From NCBI GenBank assembly GCA_014240385.1, contig JAAZXA010000024.1, positions 1 to 60,322 on the forward strand: 60,322 bases of DNA. Direction: 5' to 3'. Below the pieces are notes generated by a model. That model searched no databases. It was not told the origin of the DNA and saw only the letters and a list, made by a program, of their open reading frames with translations. Positions 38,200 to 47,315 of the stretch are shown here, piece by piece; within the stretch, counting starts at the first letter, position 1; each line of letters opens with the position of its first letter. The stretch is from Methanobacteriota archaeon (GTDB taxonomy: Archaea; Thermoplasmatota; Poseidoniia; Poseidoniales; Poseidoniaceae). A program made the translations under genes and the position numbers.

Positions 38200-39561
38200 A
38201 TGAGCATCTTGGCTTGCCCACTCGATTACCGCTACGGCTGTGATGATTTCAAAATAATCTGGTCCGAAGAAGGGCGCCATTCCCGACAATTGGAAGTTGA
38301 AAGAGCCTTGATTTGGGCGCATTGGCAACTCGGCAGAGTCAGTGAGGCGGACTACCGCGTTATCGAATCCATTGCTGTACCAGAAAAAACAACAAAAGAA
38401 AGAGTCAGTGAAATTGAGGCGGAAACCCGCCACGATATTATGGCACTAACAAAGGCTATGGCAGAATCAGCTGGTGAGGCTGGTTGGTGTATTCATTTAG
38501 GCGCCACTTCAAACGACATTGTCGACACTGCAGTAGCCTTGCAACTTCGTGATTCAATCACTATCCTGCGTCAGCAACTCTGTGGCTTGATGACAGTAAC
38601 AGCCAACTTAGCCCAAAGAGAACGAGATACAGTCATGTTAGGACGTACTCATGGACAAGCGGCTGTACCAATCACTTTTGGCCTGAAAGTTGCAGTTTGG
38701 TTAGATGAGATGCGACGCCACTTAATCCGCCTTGATGAAGCGATACCCCGAATCTGTGTGGGTAAATTCCTTGGCGCTGTTGGAACAGGCGCAGCCCAAG
38801 GAAAGAATGCACGAAAACTCCAGCAGATGATTCTTGAACACCTTGGATTGGGAGTCCCATTAGCAACAACTCAAGTCGTAGGGAGAGACCGATATATCGA
38901 ATACATGGGTTGGTTATGCAATGTGTCTGCAACTTGTGAAAAGGTTCTCCAAGAAGTACGCAACCTTCAGCGCAGTGAAATCGCAGAAGCCGGAGAAGGA
39001 TTCGATGTCAAGAAACAGGTCGGCTCCTCAACCATGGCACATAAGAAAAATCCGATAAAATCGGAGAATGCCTGCGGATTAGCAAGAGTAGTTCGTTCAT
39101 TCATGATGCCAACCTGGGAGAATGCACTATTATGGCACGAGAGGGATTTAGCAAACTCTTCAGCAGAAAGGTTTACCCTTTCTCATGCTAGTATCTTACT
39201 CGAAGATGTACTGGTAAAAACCGCTGATGTGCTGACCAATCTTTGGGTAGATGGCGACAGAATGCAAAAGAATATATCAGACCAAAAAGGACTCCTTATG
39301 GCAGAAAAAGTCATGTTAGAACTAGTGGACAAGGGAGTTTCAAGAGATGAAGCGCATGAGATTCTTAGAAATGCCTCAATGAAGGCAATTTCAGAAGGAA
39401 GAGAATTACAAGATATATGTGCCAACGACGATGTAGTTAACAGCCGCTTTAGTCAAGAGGAATTGGATTTTATGTTCGACCCCAAAAACCACATTGGAGT
39501 TTCTGGAGAACTCGTGGACGAAGCCGTTGCATTGGCCCGTTCTATGGTGCTTGACTCATAG
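38200..39561 (+). CDS. purB: Adenylosuccinate lyase
   Basis: EAETRHDIMALTKAM, HLGATSNDIVDTA, GRTHGQAAVPITFG, VGSSTMAHKKNPIKSENACGLARVVRS. Confidence 0.95.
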   Translation: MSILACPLDYRYGCDDFKIIWSEEGRHSRQLEVERALIWAHWQLGRVSEADYRVIESIAVPEKTTKERVSEIEAETRHDIMALTKAMAESAGEAGWCIHLGATSNDIVDTAVALQLRDSITILRQQLCGLMTVTANLAQRERDTVMLGRTHGQAAVPITFGLKVAVWLDEMRRHLIRLDEAIPRICVGKFLGAVGTGAAQGKNARKLQQMILEHLGLGVPLATTQVVGRDRYIEYMGWLCNVSATCEKVLQEVRNLQRSEIAEAGEGFDVKKQVGSSTMAHKKNPIKSENACGLARVVRSFMMPTWENALLWHERDLANSSAERFTLSHASILLEDVLVKTADVLTNLWVDGDRMQKNISDQKGLLMAEKVMLELVDKGVSRDEAHEILRNASMKAISEGRELQDICANDDVVNSRFSQEELDFMFDPKNHIGVSGELVDEAVALARSMVLDS

Positions 39562-39994
39562 CCAACCTCACCATGATTATGGCAATCAATGATGAGAGTG
39601 TAAAGGCTAGACCTATGAACCAATCCAAGAAGAAAAACATCAGCCCGATTCCAGATAGAGAAAAATAACTAATTAATTGGCAAACAACCTTCAAGCGTTG
39701 TAAGATTAGCATGGAATTATCTTCTATTTTATCTGCATATTCCATCATAAAGGCTTGAATCATAAACCAAACCGCCTGAAATGGCATGCCAACTACGATG
39801 ATTACTAGGGCTATCAGGCGCACTGTGCTAGGATTATTCTGTTGTTCAATCCCCTGAAACAATGCAAAAGCCATGTTGGCCCCCAACATCGCGGCCATTA
39901 TTGTCCAACGCTTTTCTTCAGGTGCGTCCTCTATCTGATGCATGCTTATGGAAGGAGCCTTATCTAGAGTCACATTAACGACGCATATAAACAA
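39542..39994 (-). CDS. Hypothetical membrane protein (multiple TM segments)
   Basis: Hydrophobic segments RLIALVIIVVGMPFQAVWFMIQAF and LISYFSLSGIGLMFFFLDWFIGLAFTLSSLIAIIMV. Confidence 0.55.
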   Translation of the reverse strand: MFICVVNVTLDKAPSISMHQIEDAPEEKRWTIMAAMLGANMAFALFQGIEQQNNPSTVRLIALVIIVVGMPFQAVWFMIQAFMMEYADKIEDNSMLILQRLKVVCQLISYFSLSGIGLMFFFLDWFIGLAFTLSSLIAIIMVRLAMSQAP

Positions 39995-40044
39995 GTGTTT
40001 GAGTATTACCCATCAACAAAGGCCTCAGATGGCTATTGTTATTG

Positions 40045-40266
40045 TTAATATAATAACGAGAAGAGTTTGAGAGCAATGCCTGTTACAGTTGCCATGATGA
40101 CTAATAGGACGATCATTGCATGAGGCCCATATTGATTTACATCATCTAATGCTACCTTCAATAGGCCACCTGAGGACAATCCTGCGATTAACCCATCTTC
40201 AACTTCTTCGAACTCCGGAAGTGGCCTACGTGGTATCCTTTCACCATCTCTTACCACTCCGTCCAT
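40045..40266 (-). CDS. Small single-TM protein, possibly Sec61-beta/SecG-like translocase subunit
   Basis: 73 aa; GLLKVALDDVNQYGPHAMIVLLVIMATVTGIALKLF resembles the archaeal Sec61-beta layout; weak by eye. Confidence 0.45.
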   Translation of the reverse strand: MDGVVRDGERIPRRPLPEFEEVEDGLIAGLSSGGLLKVALDDVNQYGPHAMIVLLVIMATVTGIALKLFSLLY

Positions 40267-40358
40267 GATTTCCCGAAAATAAGCCAGTGTTTGAAGTTGT
40301 GGTTTATTCCACTTGCTGTCGACGCAAATAACAAAGGCACAGACGGTGTGTGAGGGGT

Positions 40359-40919
40359 ATGAGCAGCGAGCCCGTAGTTGGAGACATGTCGATTACCGAT
40401 GAACACGCAGTAGTTGGAGGGAAGGCAACTTTCTCCGATGTATGCCAACCATTCCTAAAGTCAAGAGATGCAGCAATACTAATTGAAAACCCGAAAACTG
40501 GTCAAATAGAGGGCGTTATTACTCTTAAGGACATGTTAACCATGATAGCCGCTGGAAAGAACCCTTCCAAGGAAAAAATCTCAAAATATATGAGGACAAA
40601 AGTTGTTGAAATGGGAATTTCAACTCCCCTCTCCAAAGCCCTACGGATGATGGCTGAGGCCCAACCTGATGCAGTAGTAATTAGAGACCAAAACGGTAGC
40701 TTTGCCGGATTCTTCAGCCCAGATGACTATAGAGAAGCATCAAAGAGGCTTGAGAGCCACCAAATGATCGCTGCACGTATGCAGAAATCAAAGAGTGCAC
40801 TTGGTGAAGCAAGGAGTGCTGAAGCCCATGATGATGACCCAGCAGCAGAGCAGCAAAACCTCCTCGATACCCTTCTCGGTGACTTTGAAGAAGAAGAGCC
40901 TGAACCTGAAGGGCTCTGA
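40359..40919 (+). CDS. CBS-domain protein with acidic C-terminus
   Basis: FLKSRDAAILIENPKTGQIEGVITLKDMLTMIA and STPLSKALRMMAEAQPDAVVIRDQNGSFAGFFSPDDYREA. Confidence 0.82.
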   Translation: MSSEPVVGDMSITDEHAVVGGKATFSDVCQPFLKSRDAAILIENPKTGQIEGVITLKDMLTMIAAGKNPSKEKISKYMRTKVVEMGISTPLSKALRMMAEAQPDAVVIRDQNGSFAGFFSPDDYREASKRLESHQMIAARMQKSKSALGEARSAEAHDDDPAAEQQNLLDTLLGDFEEEEPEPEGL

Positions 40920-40942
40920 ATTATGGCAATCATTTTCAACCA

Positions 40943-41539
40943 TTGTCAACAGGAGATAGCATGGTAATTCCCATAGTATCCGGGTTGTGCCATTTATCCG
41001 CCCCCCCCAAAGCTGGTTCAACCTCATTTGCCTTACAACAGGCTTGTCTTGCTATTTCAGATGGAAAACGAGTCATTTGGGGCAGTGAAGTAATGCCAGA
41101 TAATGTACGCTTCAGTCAGATTTTTTCCAATCTAGACATCAGTGCAGCTTCGCGCTTCCATGGCATGAGTACGGCGGGTGAATTCAAACGCTGTGTACTT
41201 GAGATTAGTAAGGCCGCAAAGATCCTTCCAAATGTAGGATTGGTAGTAATCGATGGTTGGACTCCACCTAAAGGCCAAGTTTCTCCAGATACAAAGAACA
41301 CCATCCTAGAATTATCCTCAAACTTGAATGAAGGCTGTAATTTGCTTCTCACATCTCAATCTTATGCGGATGCATCAGGTGATTCGGAGTATCGCACTAG
41401 GGGTGAAAAAATACTTTCCGATGCAGGATTTTCTACTTGGAAGTTAGTCAGGCCAAGCGATGATGCACGTCGAATATTAACCATTGAAGAAGAGCAAATT
41501 CCATTGCTACTTGAAGAAGAAGGATTCAAGCAAATCTAA
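40943..41539 (+). CDS. RecA-like (RadB-like) fold protein with degenerate Walker A
   Basis: APPKAGSTSFALQQACLAISDGKRVIWGSE aligns to a P-loop but lacks GKT/GKS; VGLVVIDGW Walker-B-like. Confidence 0.5.
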   Translation: MSTGDSMVIPIVSGLCHLSAPPKAGSTSFALQQACLAISDGKRVIWGSEVMPDNVRFSQIFSNLDISAASRFHGMSTAGEFKRCVLEISKAAKILPNVGLVVIDGWTPPKGQVSPDTKNTILELSSNLNEGCNLLLTSQSYADASGDSEYRTRGEKILSDAGFSTWKLVRPSDDARRILTIEEEQIPLLLEEEGFKQI

Positions 41540-41790
41540 TCTTCATCTTCATCTTCATCTAGACCTAATAGGTCTCCCATCTCATCTAGGGCATCATCAT
41601 CAGGTTCATCGAATTGTTCAGGTTCCTTTGCACCACCTTCGAGGATATCGTCGCCAGCAACTTTTGGAGCATTTTCTGCCATCATCGCTTCTTTGTTTGC
41701 TTTTGCTTTCTTCAGCATAAACCATGCTGCCCCGCCAAGGGAAAGAAGTAGAATTCCATAGGTTATGTTAGTAGTCATATCGCCTGCCAT
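41536..41790 (-). CDS. Small single-TM protein with acidic tail
   Basis: TNITYGILLLSLGGAAWFMLKKAKA; ends LDEDEDED. Confidence 0.5.
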   Translation of the reverse strand: MAGDMTTNITYGILLLSLGGAAWFMLKKAKANKEAMMAENAPKVAGDDILEGGAKEPEQFDEPDDDALDEMGDLLGLDEDEDED

Positions 41791-41836
41791 GATTTAACCG
41801 ACATCGCATCAGGGCAATACCCTTTCGCCTTCATAA

Positions 41837-44815
41837 TCACTCGCTAACTCGGTTATCACGTACAGAATATTGCTCATATTCCTTGCTACCATCACGGCCA
41901 TTGTCGATATATTCGTATGATGCAACATAAGCATGCGTCTCTTGAGTGGAAGTATCATCCCAGGTCTCATATGCAACAACCGTTGAATTCTCATGCCATG
42001 AATTTCCATCCACGCTAGTGTTTGATTTTACATTAGTTGCTTGGTAAAACCATTCATGACTCATACCCAGTGGGCTTGATTGCTTAATATAGAACGTATG
42101 ACTGGCCACTGAATATTCAATATTTCCATCTGCATCATCATCACTTTGAGCACTGCTAATTTCAACCAAAACAATGCGCTCCCAATGACCATCAGAATCA
42201 CTATCTTGGCCATAGAAACCTTGAGCAACATTCCAGTATGTATCTGCTGTCCCATCACTATTATTGTCCCAACTAATCGAAATTGTCTTTACAGCGTGGA
42301 TTGAACTTGGCGAGCCGTCATCATTCCAATCTTGTACTTCCAAAAGCCAAACTGCAGTGGTATCTGTTTGGAATATACCGGTACTCGTTTCATTAGTCTT
42401 CATTGAAAAGAACCTTACTGCAACATAGCGTTCAGAGTGGCCATCTGAATCATAATCCCAACCATGATATCCAGCAGCAATGTTAGTTTGCGATTCTGCC
42501 ATCCCATCGTCATTTGCGTCGATTCGTTCTGAGGAGGCAAGAATATACCATCCATGATCGATTCTGCCATCCTCATCAAAATCTTCAACTCTAGAAGCAA
42601 GGAAAGTTGAAGTTTCTTTTTCTGCATTGCCATCACCATCGCTATCTGTAATTGTATCGAAGCCTAATGCCATAGTTACTCGGTCTTCAGTGCCATCGAG
42701 ATCTGTATCTCTAATTCCAACTCCCAACCACATAACTTCCTTAGAATCGATAATACCATCACTATTGTTATCCCATTCGCTACCTCCAAATTGAGCGGCC
42801 CTGAATCTATCCAAATTGCCATCTGCATCCTGATCTTGCAAATAGACAACTTGGATATGGAAAACATGAGTGTTAATGTTTAGATCACCATCAAGGTCGA
42901 GTTTCATATCGGCCATTCGCATCATCAAAGCTTCATCTGGAGTACCATCATCATTCCAATCTTTAGTAAATGCAATGTTAAGTTCGATACCTTCTCCTTC
43001 AAGTGCTCCATCATCATTTAGGTCAACATGAGTAATTTTCAAATCCCCTACGAATAGGTATTCTTCATTTCCATCCTGGTCTAAATCAGTAATGGCAAAA
43101 ACTGTGATGCCAATTGTGGTATCGCTTCGAGTGTGGGAATTATTCGACCACGTTACCGATTGAGTACGTAGAGCCATGACGGTTTCAGGGGTGCCGTCAT
43201 CATTGTTGTCGGTCCAATTTAGGCCTTCAACCTCGACAAAAGTAATTTCAGCCTCAGAATCTGTTGCCTTGTCAGGATTATACAAGCAATATGTAATTCG
43301 GTACAAGATTGCTCTCTCAGCGTTACCATCGTGGTTAGTATCTACCCAATAGGCACGCGCTTCTTGAGAGCATTCAGTATCATCTGTGCCATCTCCGTTG
43401 TGATCAAGATTGAAAGAATTATAAAATTCTGCAGAATTCACTGACTCAATGAGTACTTCGTAGTGCTCTGCCTCCATCGCATCTTCATCTTCGACCATTT
43501 GCCAAGGGTCCTCCCCCTCGAATAATTCATCGCGGATATCTGCATCTTTCTCCATGTCTTCAATCGGGCTTTCCATCTCAGTTTCGTTTTCCACGGTTCT
43601 TCCACTTTCGTTCAATAACACATCATCGTCATGTGAATCACGTCCGGATCCTGTAGTATCATTGCTATCTGCTACTGAACCGACATCATCAGTGTCTTTC
43701 TTTTGCCACGCATCTATATTCCCTTCATCGTGGTTGGCCTCGCCTTCACCGTCTACTGCAAAAGTGCCATCGACATCAAGCCCTTCTTCATCTTCAGCAT
43801 CTTCAGCACCATCTACAGTTTCATCTCCATTTTCATCCAACTCTTCAGTGGGGTTATCATCACTAAATTGTAATTCATATAACTCAAAGGCTGCAGAATC
43901 ATTGAAGCCAGCAATCACTTCGACATACAGTTTTTCTTCGACAGTGCTGAAAACATCGCTGGCACTAACGGTAATGGTATATTCACCAACCTCTGCATAT
44001 TCATGATCAGGATATTCTTCATCGATAGTAGTTGAACCATCACCCCAATCTACCGATAAGGATACATCATCATTCTCTTCATCGGTAGTCATTAGCACCA
44101 ATTGCACATCATCTTCTAATTCAACAAGAATCGTACCTTCTGCAACTGGGCTAGTACTTACATGGAGCACTGGAGACTTGTTTTCTGTAATTGATACGGC
44201 TACTTGACAAATTGTAGTGGAGGAATTAGAGTCAGTCACAGTTGCAGTGATTGTTTTCACTCCATGCCCGGACCATGAATGATTACCTTCTGTTTGGTCA
44301 GAACTAGTTCCGTCACCAAAATTCACCACTGAGGTTAGAGTATCTCCATCTGCATCTTGCATTTCCAAATTCCACTCTGCCGCTTCTCCTTCGTAAACTT
44401 GGGCTGTTGCGGTTATGGAACAAGTTGGTGGGGTGTTTACTGGTTCTGGAATTGGCTCAGCAATTGTGAATACCCCATTGAGGTCGATTGATTGCCCGTC
44501 TTTTGAACCAACACTCAGAGTAATGCTATGTTGGCCTATTGTTAGTCCACTCATAGACAATGTATCGCTCATGACAAGCATTTGTGCTCCATCAAGGTGC
44601 CATTTGTAAGTATAGGGAGATTCACCTCCATCTACTACTGCTTTTGCAATAAAACTGGCATTTTCATCATTTGTTGAGGTTTCAATATTGGCCTTTAGTT
44701 CATCGACCTCTCCCTCGACGCTGGTATCGGCGCCATCTAGGCAGCCTGAGAGGGATGCAATCAGCATCAACATTATGGCAGCAATTGACCGAGTATTGAT
44801 TTTCAAAGTGCTCAT
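41837..44815 (-). CDS. Very large lipoprotein with PKD-like domains and many D-x-D-x-DG Ca-binding repeats
   Basis: IAAIMLMLIASLSGC lipobox; PKD-like VNFGDGTSSDQTEGNHSWSGHGVKTITATV and VDWGDGSTTIDEEYPDHEYAEVGEYTITVSA; numerous DLDGDGN/DSDGH repeats; ATG at 44815 preferred. Confidence 0.8.
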   Translation of the reverse strand: MSTLKINTRSIAAIMLMLIASLSGCLDGADTSVEGEVDELKANIETSTNDENASFIAKAVVDGGESPYTYKWHLDGAQMLVMSDTLSMSGLTIGQHSITLSVGSKDGQSIDLNGVFTIAEPIPEPVNTPPTCSITATAQVYEGEAAEWNLEMQDADGDTLTSVVNFGDGTSSDQTEGNHSWSGHGVKTITATVTDSNSSTTICQVAVSITENKSPVLHVSTSPVAEGTILVELEDDVQLVLMTTDEENDDVSLSVDWGDGSTTIDEEYPDHEYAEVGEYTITVSASDVFSTVEEKLYVEVIAGFNDSAAFELYELQFSDDNPTEELDENGDETVDGAEDAEDEEGLDVDGTFAVDGEGEANHDEGNIDAWQKKDTDDVGSVADSNDTTGSGRDSHDDDVLLNESGRTVENETEMESPIEDMEKDADIRDELFEGEDPWQMVEDEDAMEAEHYEVLIESVNSAEFYNSFNLDHNGDGTDDTECSQEARAYWVDTNHDGNAERAILYRITYCLYNPDKATDSEAEITFVEVEGLNWTDNNDDGTPETVMALRTQSVTWSNNSHTRSDTTIGITVFAITDLDQDGNEEYLFVGDLKITHVDLNDDGALEGEGIELNIAFTKDWNDDGTPDEALMMRMADMKLDLDGDLNINTHVFHIQVVYLQDQDADGNLDRFRAAQFGGSEWDNNSDGIIDSKEVMWLGVGIRDTDLDGTEDRVTMALGFDTITDSDGDGNAEKETSTFLASRVEDFDEDGRIDHGWYILASSERIDANDDGMAESQTNIAAGYHGWDYDSDGHSERYVAVRFFSMKTNETSTGIFQTDTTAVWLLEVQDWNDDGSPSSIHAVKTISISWDNNSDGTADTYWNVAQGFYGQDSDSDGHWERIVLVEISSAQSDDDADGNIEYSVASHTFYIKQSSPLGMSHEWFYQATNVKSNTSVDGNSWHENSTVVAYETWDDTSTQETHAYVASYEYIDNGRDGSKEYEQYSVRDNRVSE

Positions 44816-44856
44816 TATTGATTGTGCATCTGCGCCAGTATTTGAGTTCTGTGATT

Positions 44857-46023
44857 TCAAGACTTTTGCATTCTACTCAGTGGGGCCGCTAAATGACGGC
44901 GCCGGTCGCCCGCTGGCTCTACCCAATCAATAGGTCCAACCGTATCCCCAATCCACTGAATCTCAGTCGTAGTTTTACATCCAGGACATTTTACTAATTG
45001 CCCTACACCTTTAGATTTCATTCTGACTCCACATTCACACAAGGGGCGCTTTTTATTCCGTAATACTGGTTTTACAAGCCTAAGTCTTTCTAGGTGGAAA
45101 ACTCCCAAATACTGAAGTCCGATGAATTCAATTTCGTCACCTTCTACACATTTCTGAAGCAACTTATTGACATAGCCACCTTCAGCAAAGGCAACAACTT
45201 CTCCTTTGTTGGTCTGGACACTACAATGCCCCTTTTCTCTAATGATAGGATTTGTAAGAATTACAGCTTCAATTGAGGATTCAATATGGTCATCACATGC
45301 TTGATTAGTCCTCCATAACATTGTATCTTCAGGTTCTTCAATACCCTCTTGCGCAGAGAGCCACTGCCAAGCAGATTCCGCTTCTTCGGCTGACTCCGCT
45401 CTTATTCCCAATAAAACTGGGCATGGAGAACGAGGGGCGATTAACCCCTTGTTTAGACGAGGGTCTCTATTGAGAAAGGTTCCAGGAAACTTCTCATCCA
45501 GCATATGTAATTGTAAAGGAATTTTTCGCTTAGTTCCAATGTTCGAAGGTAATCTGTAAACTGTTTGCTCCCACGTATGGTCATGCTCCCCAGTCCAAGA
45601 AATCGCTGCTATCGCCCCTATCAGGCCGCTACCTTCCCCCCAAATCCTACTTTCATCTTCAATGATAATCTCTTTTTCTGGTAAATGCCTTCTAACTGCC
45701 GCCCAGTAATTTTGTTCTGAAGCTTGCTCTTTGCTTAGCACTAAAACTGGCTCAGCAGTATCTTCGCATCGTTGAAGGAGCCAATCCCATTGCTCATCAA
45801 TCAACACAGAGGCCTCATCAAATGAGCATAATAATTCGGCCCCAACACTGGCATTACCTCTTGTACGCTTTTCAGCGAAGGGCCAAAGTCGAACCAATCT
45901 CGCATCTCGATAAGGAACCTTCATTCGCTTCAGTAATTTACAAAACATCTCGGTAGTACAACCACCTTCAAGGCTATCCGTATCATCAAGACCCAGCCAG
46001 ACCATGGAATCACTCCACTTCAT
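44857..46023 (-). CDS. tiaS: tRNA(Ile2) 2-agmatinylcytidine synthetase TiaS
   Basis: MVWLGLDDTDSLEGGCTTE N-terminus and C-terminal zinc ribbon CECGVRMKSKGVGQLVKCPGC. Confidence 0.9.
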   Translation of the reverse strand: MKWSDSMVWLGLDDTDSLEGGCTTEMFCKLLKRMKVPYRDARLVRLWPFAEKRTRGNASVGAELLCSFDEASVLIDEQWDWLLQRCEDTAEPVLVLSKEQASEQNYWAAVRRHLPEKEIIIEDESRIWGEGSGLIGAIAAISWTGEHDHTWEQTVYRLPSNIGTKRKIPLQLHMLDEKFPGTFLNRDPRLNKGLIAPRSPCPVLLGIRAESAEEAESAWQWLSAQEGIEEPEDTMLWRTNQACDDHIESSIEAVILTNPIIREKGHCSVQTNKGEVVAFAEGGYVNKLLQKCVEGDEIEFIGLQYLGVFHLERLRLVKPVLRNKKRPLCECGVRMKSKGVGQLVKCPGCKTTTEIQWIGDTVGPIDWVEPAGDRRRHLAAPLSRMQKS

Positions 46024-46661
46024 TGAGGTGCACTAGAGACGTCGTCGCCAGTATCAGAGGAATCGAGAACACGCTCAACAACCGATGCAAGACCGAGATG
46101 CTGCGGCGAATAGAATGAACGAATACCGTATTCCTTTCCTGCTTTCAAATCACAACGGCGGTCTCCAACCATTGCACTTCTTGCTTCTTCAAAGACTGCT
46201 GATGATTCAAAATTTGTAATCTCTCCTCTTGATTCAATCAATTGCCTACCAGCCATCAACATTCCCGGATTTGGTTTTCTAAACAGCGAGCCAGCCCAAG
46301 GTAAGTGAGGAGAATACAAGATGAGGTCTAGTCTTGCATCTTTATCCTCTTCTAGTAATCGAGATTGAAGTTCATCATGTATCTCCCTTAATTGTTGATG
46401 ATCCCATAACCCTCTGCCGATTGGAGATTGATTAGTGGTAACACAAATTCGGAAGCCATGCCTCCTCAAATTTCCAACAGCCTTTCCCGCTCCATCCAGA
46501 ACCTGTAGTTCCTCAATGGTATTGATGTAATTCTCACTTCCAACATTGAGTACTCCATCTCGGTCAATGAAGGCGATTGAGCCATCCCACTCACCAGCAT
46601 AAGGTAAGTCATCTAACTCAAGACTTGAGAACAGGTCGCCATCATGTCGACCGGGTAGCAT
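46020..46661 (-). CDS. gmhB: D-glycero-D-manno-heptose-1,7-bisphosphate phosphatase-like HAD (GmhB)
   Basis: FIDRDGVLNVGSENYI, CVTTNQSPIGRG, RKPNPGMLM, MVGDRRCDLKAGKEYGI. Confidence 0.85.
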   Translation of the reverse strand: MLPGRHDGDLFSSLELDDLPYAGEWDGSIAFIDRDGVLNVGSENYINTIEELQVLDGAGKAVGNLRRHGFRICVTTNQSPIGRGLWDHQQLREIHDELQSRLLEEDKDARLDLILYSPHLPWAGSLFRKPNPGMLMAGRQLIESRGEITNFESSAVFEEARSAMVGDRRCDLKAGKEYGIRSFYSPQHLGLASVVERVLDSSDTGDDVSSAPQ

Positions 46662-46671
46662 AAATTACACC

Positions 46672-47256
46672 TCAGCAATGACCTGTGATTCCACGCTTGG
46701 CCTTAATTGTCTCTTTGACAATATGATTAATAATCAACTGAATATCCTCAATTCTTTCCATTGAATGGGTGCGAGCAATGATGGCAATATCAACAAGAGT
46801 TGCCATCAAGCCACCCCCACCTCCATTGTAATCGCCACCCACGCCGATAGTTGTACAACCCATCTCTTTGGCATATTGAAGGCCATTTATAACATTCGCA
46901 GAATTTCCAGAGCCTGAATATCCCACTACAATATCTCCGGTTTTTAGAAATGTCTTCAATGCACCAACGAATACATTATCATAGTCGGTATCATTAGCCC
47001 AAGCGGTTAATCCTGATACATTATCAACATGACAAAGTGTTGGCAATGTCAATTCCTTTGACCAATCGCCAGCGCTATGGCTTGGAGTTCCAGCACTACC
47101 ACCATTGCCGATGAAATGGACCGTCCCCCCATTGTCCATGACGCCCTCAACTGCGGAGGTAAAGGCATGGATTTGACCAAGGTCAAGAAGGTCAAGAGCA
47201 GCCTTCAAGTCAGCCAAATAATCTTGCGCGAAAATACTTGAAACTACCTCAACCAT
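46672..47256 (-). CDS. gmhA: Phosphoheptose isomerase-like SIS protein (GmhA)
   Basis: VHFIGNGGSAGTPSHSAGDWSKEL, VGYSGSGNSANVINGLQYAKEMG; adjacent to gmhB. Confidence 0.87.
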   Translation of the reverse strand: MVEVVSSIFAQDYLADLKAALDLLDLGQIHAFTSAVEGVMDNGGTVHFIGNGGSAGTPSHSAGDWSKELTLPTLCHVDNVSGLTAWANDTDYDNVFVGALKTFLKTGDIVVGYSGSGNSANVINGLQYAKEMGCTTIGVGGDYNGGGGGLMATLVDIAIIARTHSMERIEDIQLIINHIVKETIKAKRGITGHC

Positions 47257-47315
47257 GGTGCAACCTGATTCGGGCTCTCTACAACCACTTATACAGGTTG
47301 CCGCCCGCAGTTATT

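Noticed and set aside
41001-41008. C8 homopolymer at the degenerate P-loop, considered as a phase-variation tract or frameshift
   Set aside because: The reading frame is coherent on both sides, so no frameshift is required; similar C8 occurs at 21162-21169 in another intact gene. Possible sequencing error only.
41541-41560. Tandem TCTTCA/ATCTTC repeats considered as a microsatellite
   Set aside because: Explained by the acidic coding tail (DEDEDED) of the minus-strand gene ending at 41536.
42000-43400. Repetitive CATCATC/ATTCCAATC-like pattern considered as CRISPR or DNA repeats
   Set aside because: No fixed repeat/spacer lengths; reflects degenerate protein repeats encoding D-x-D-x-DG loops.
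43554-44006. Serine-rich 150-aa plus-strand ORF
   Set aside because: Antisense of the Asp/Glu-rich region of the lipoprotein gene; Ser-rich composition is a by-product of the complementary strand.
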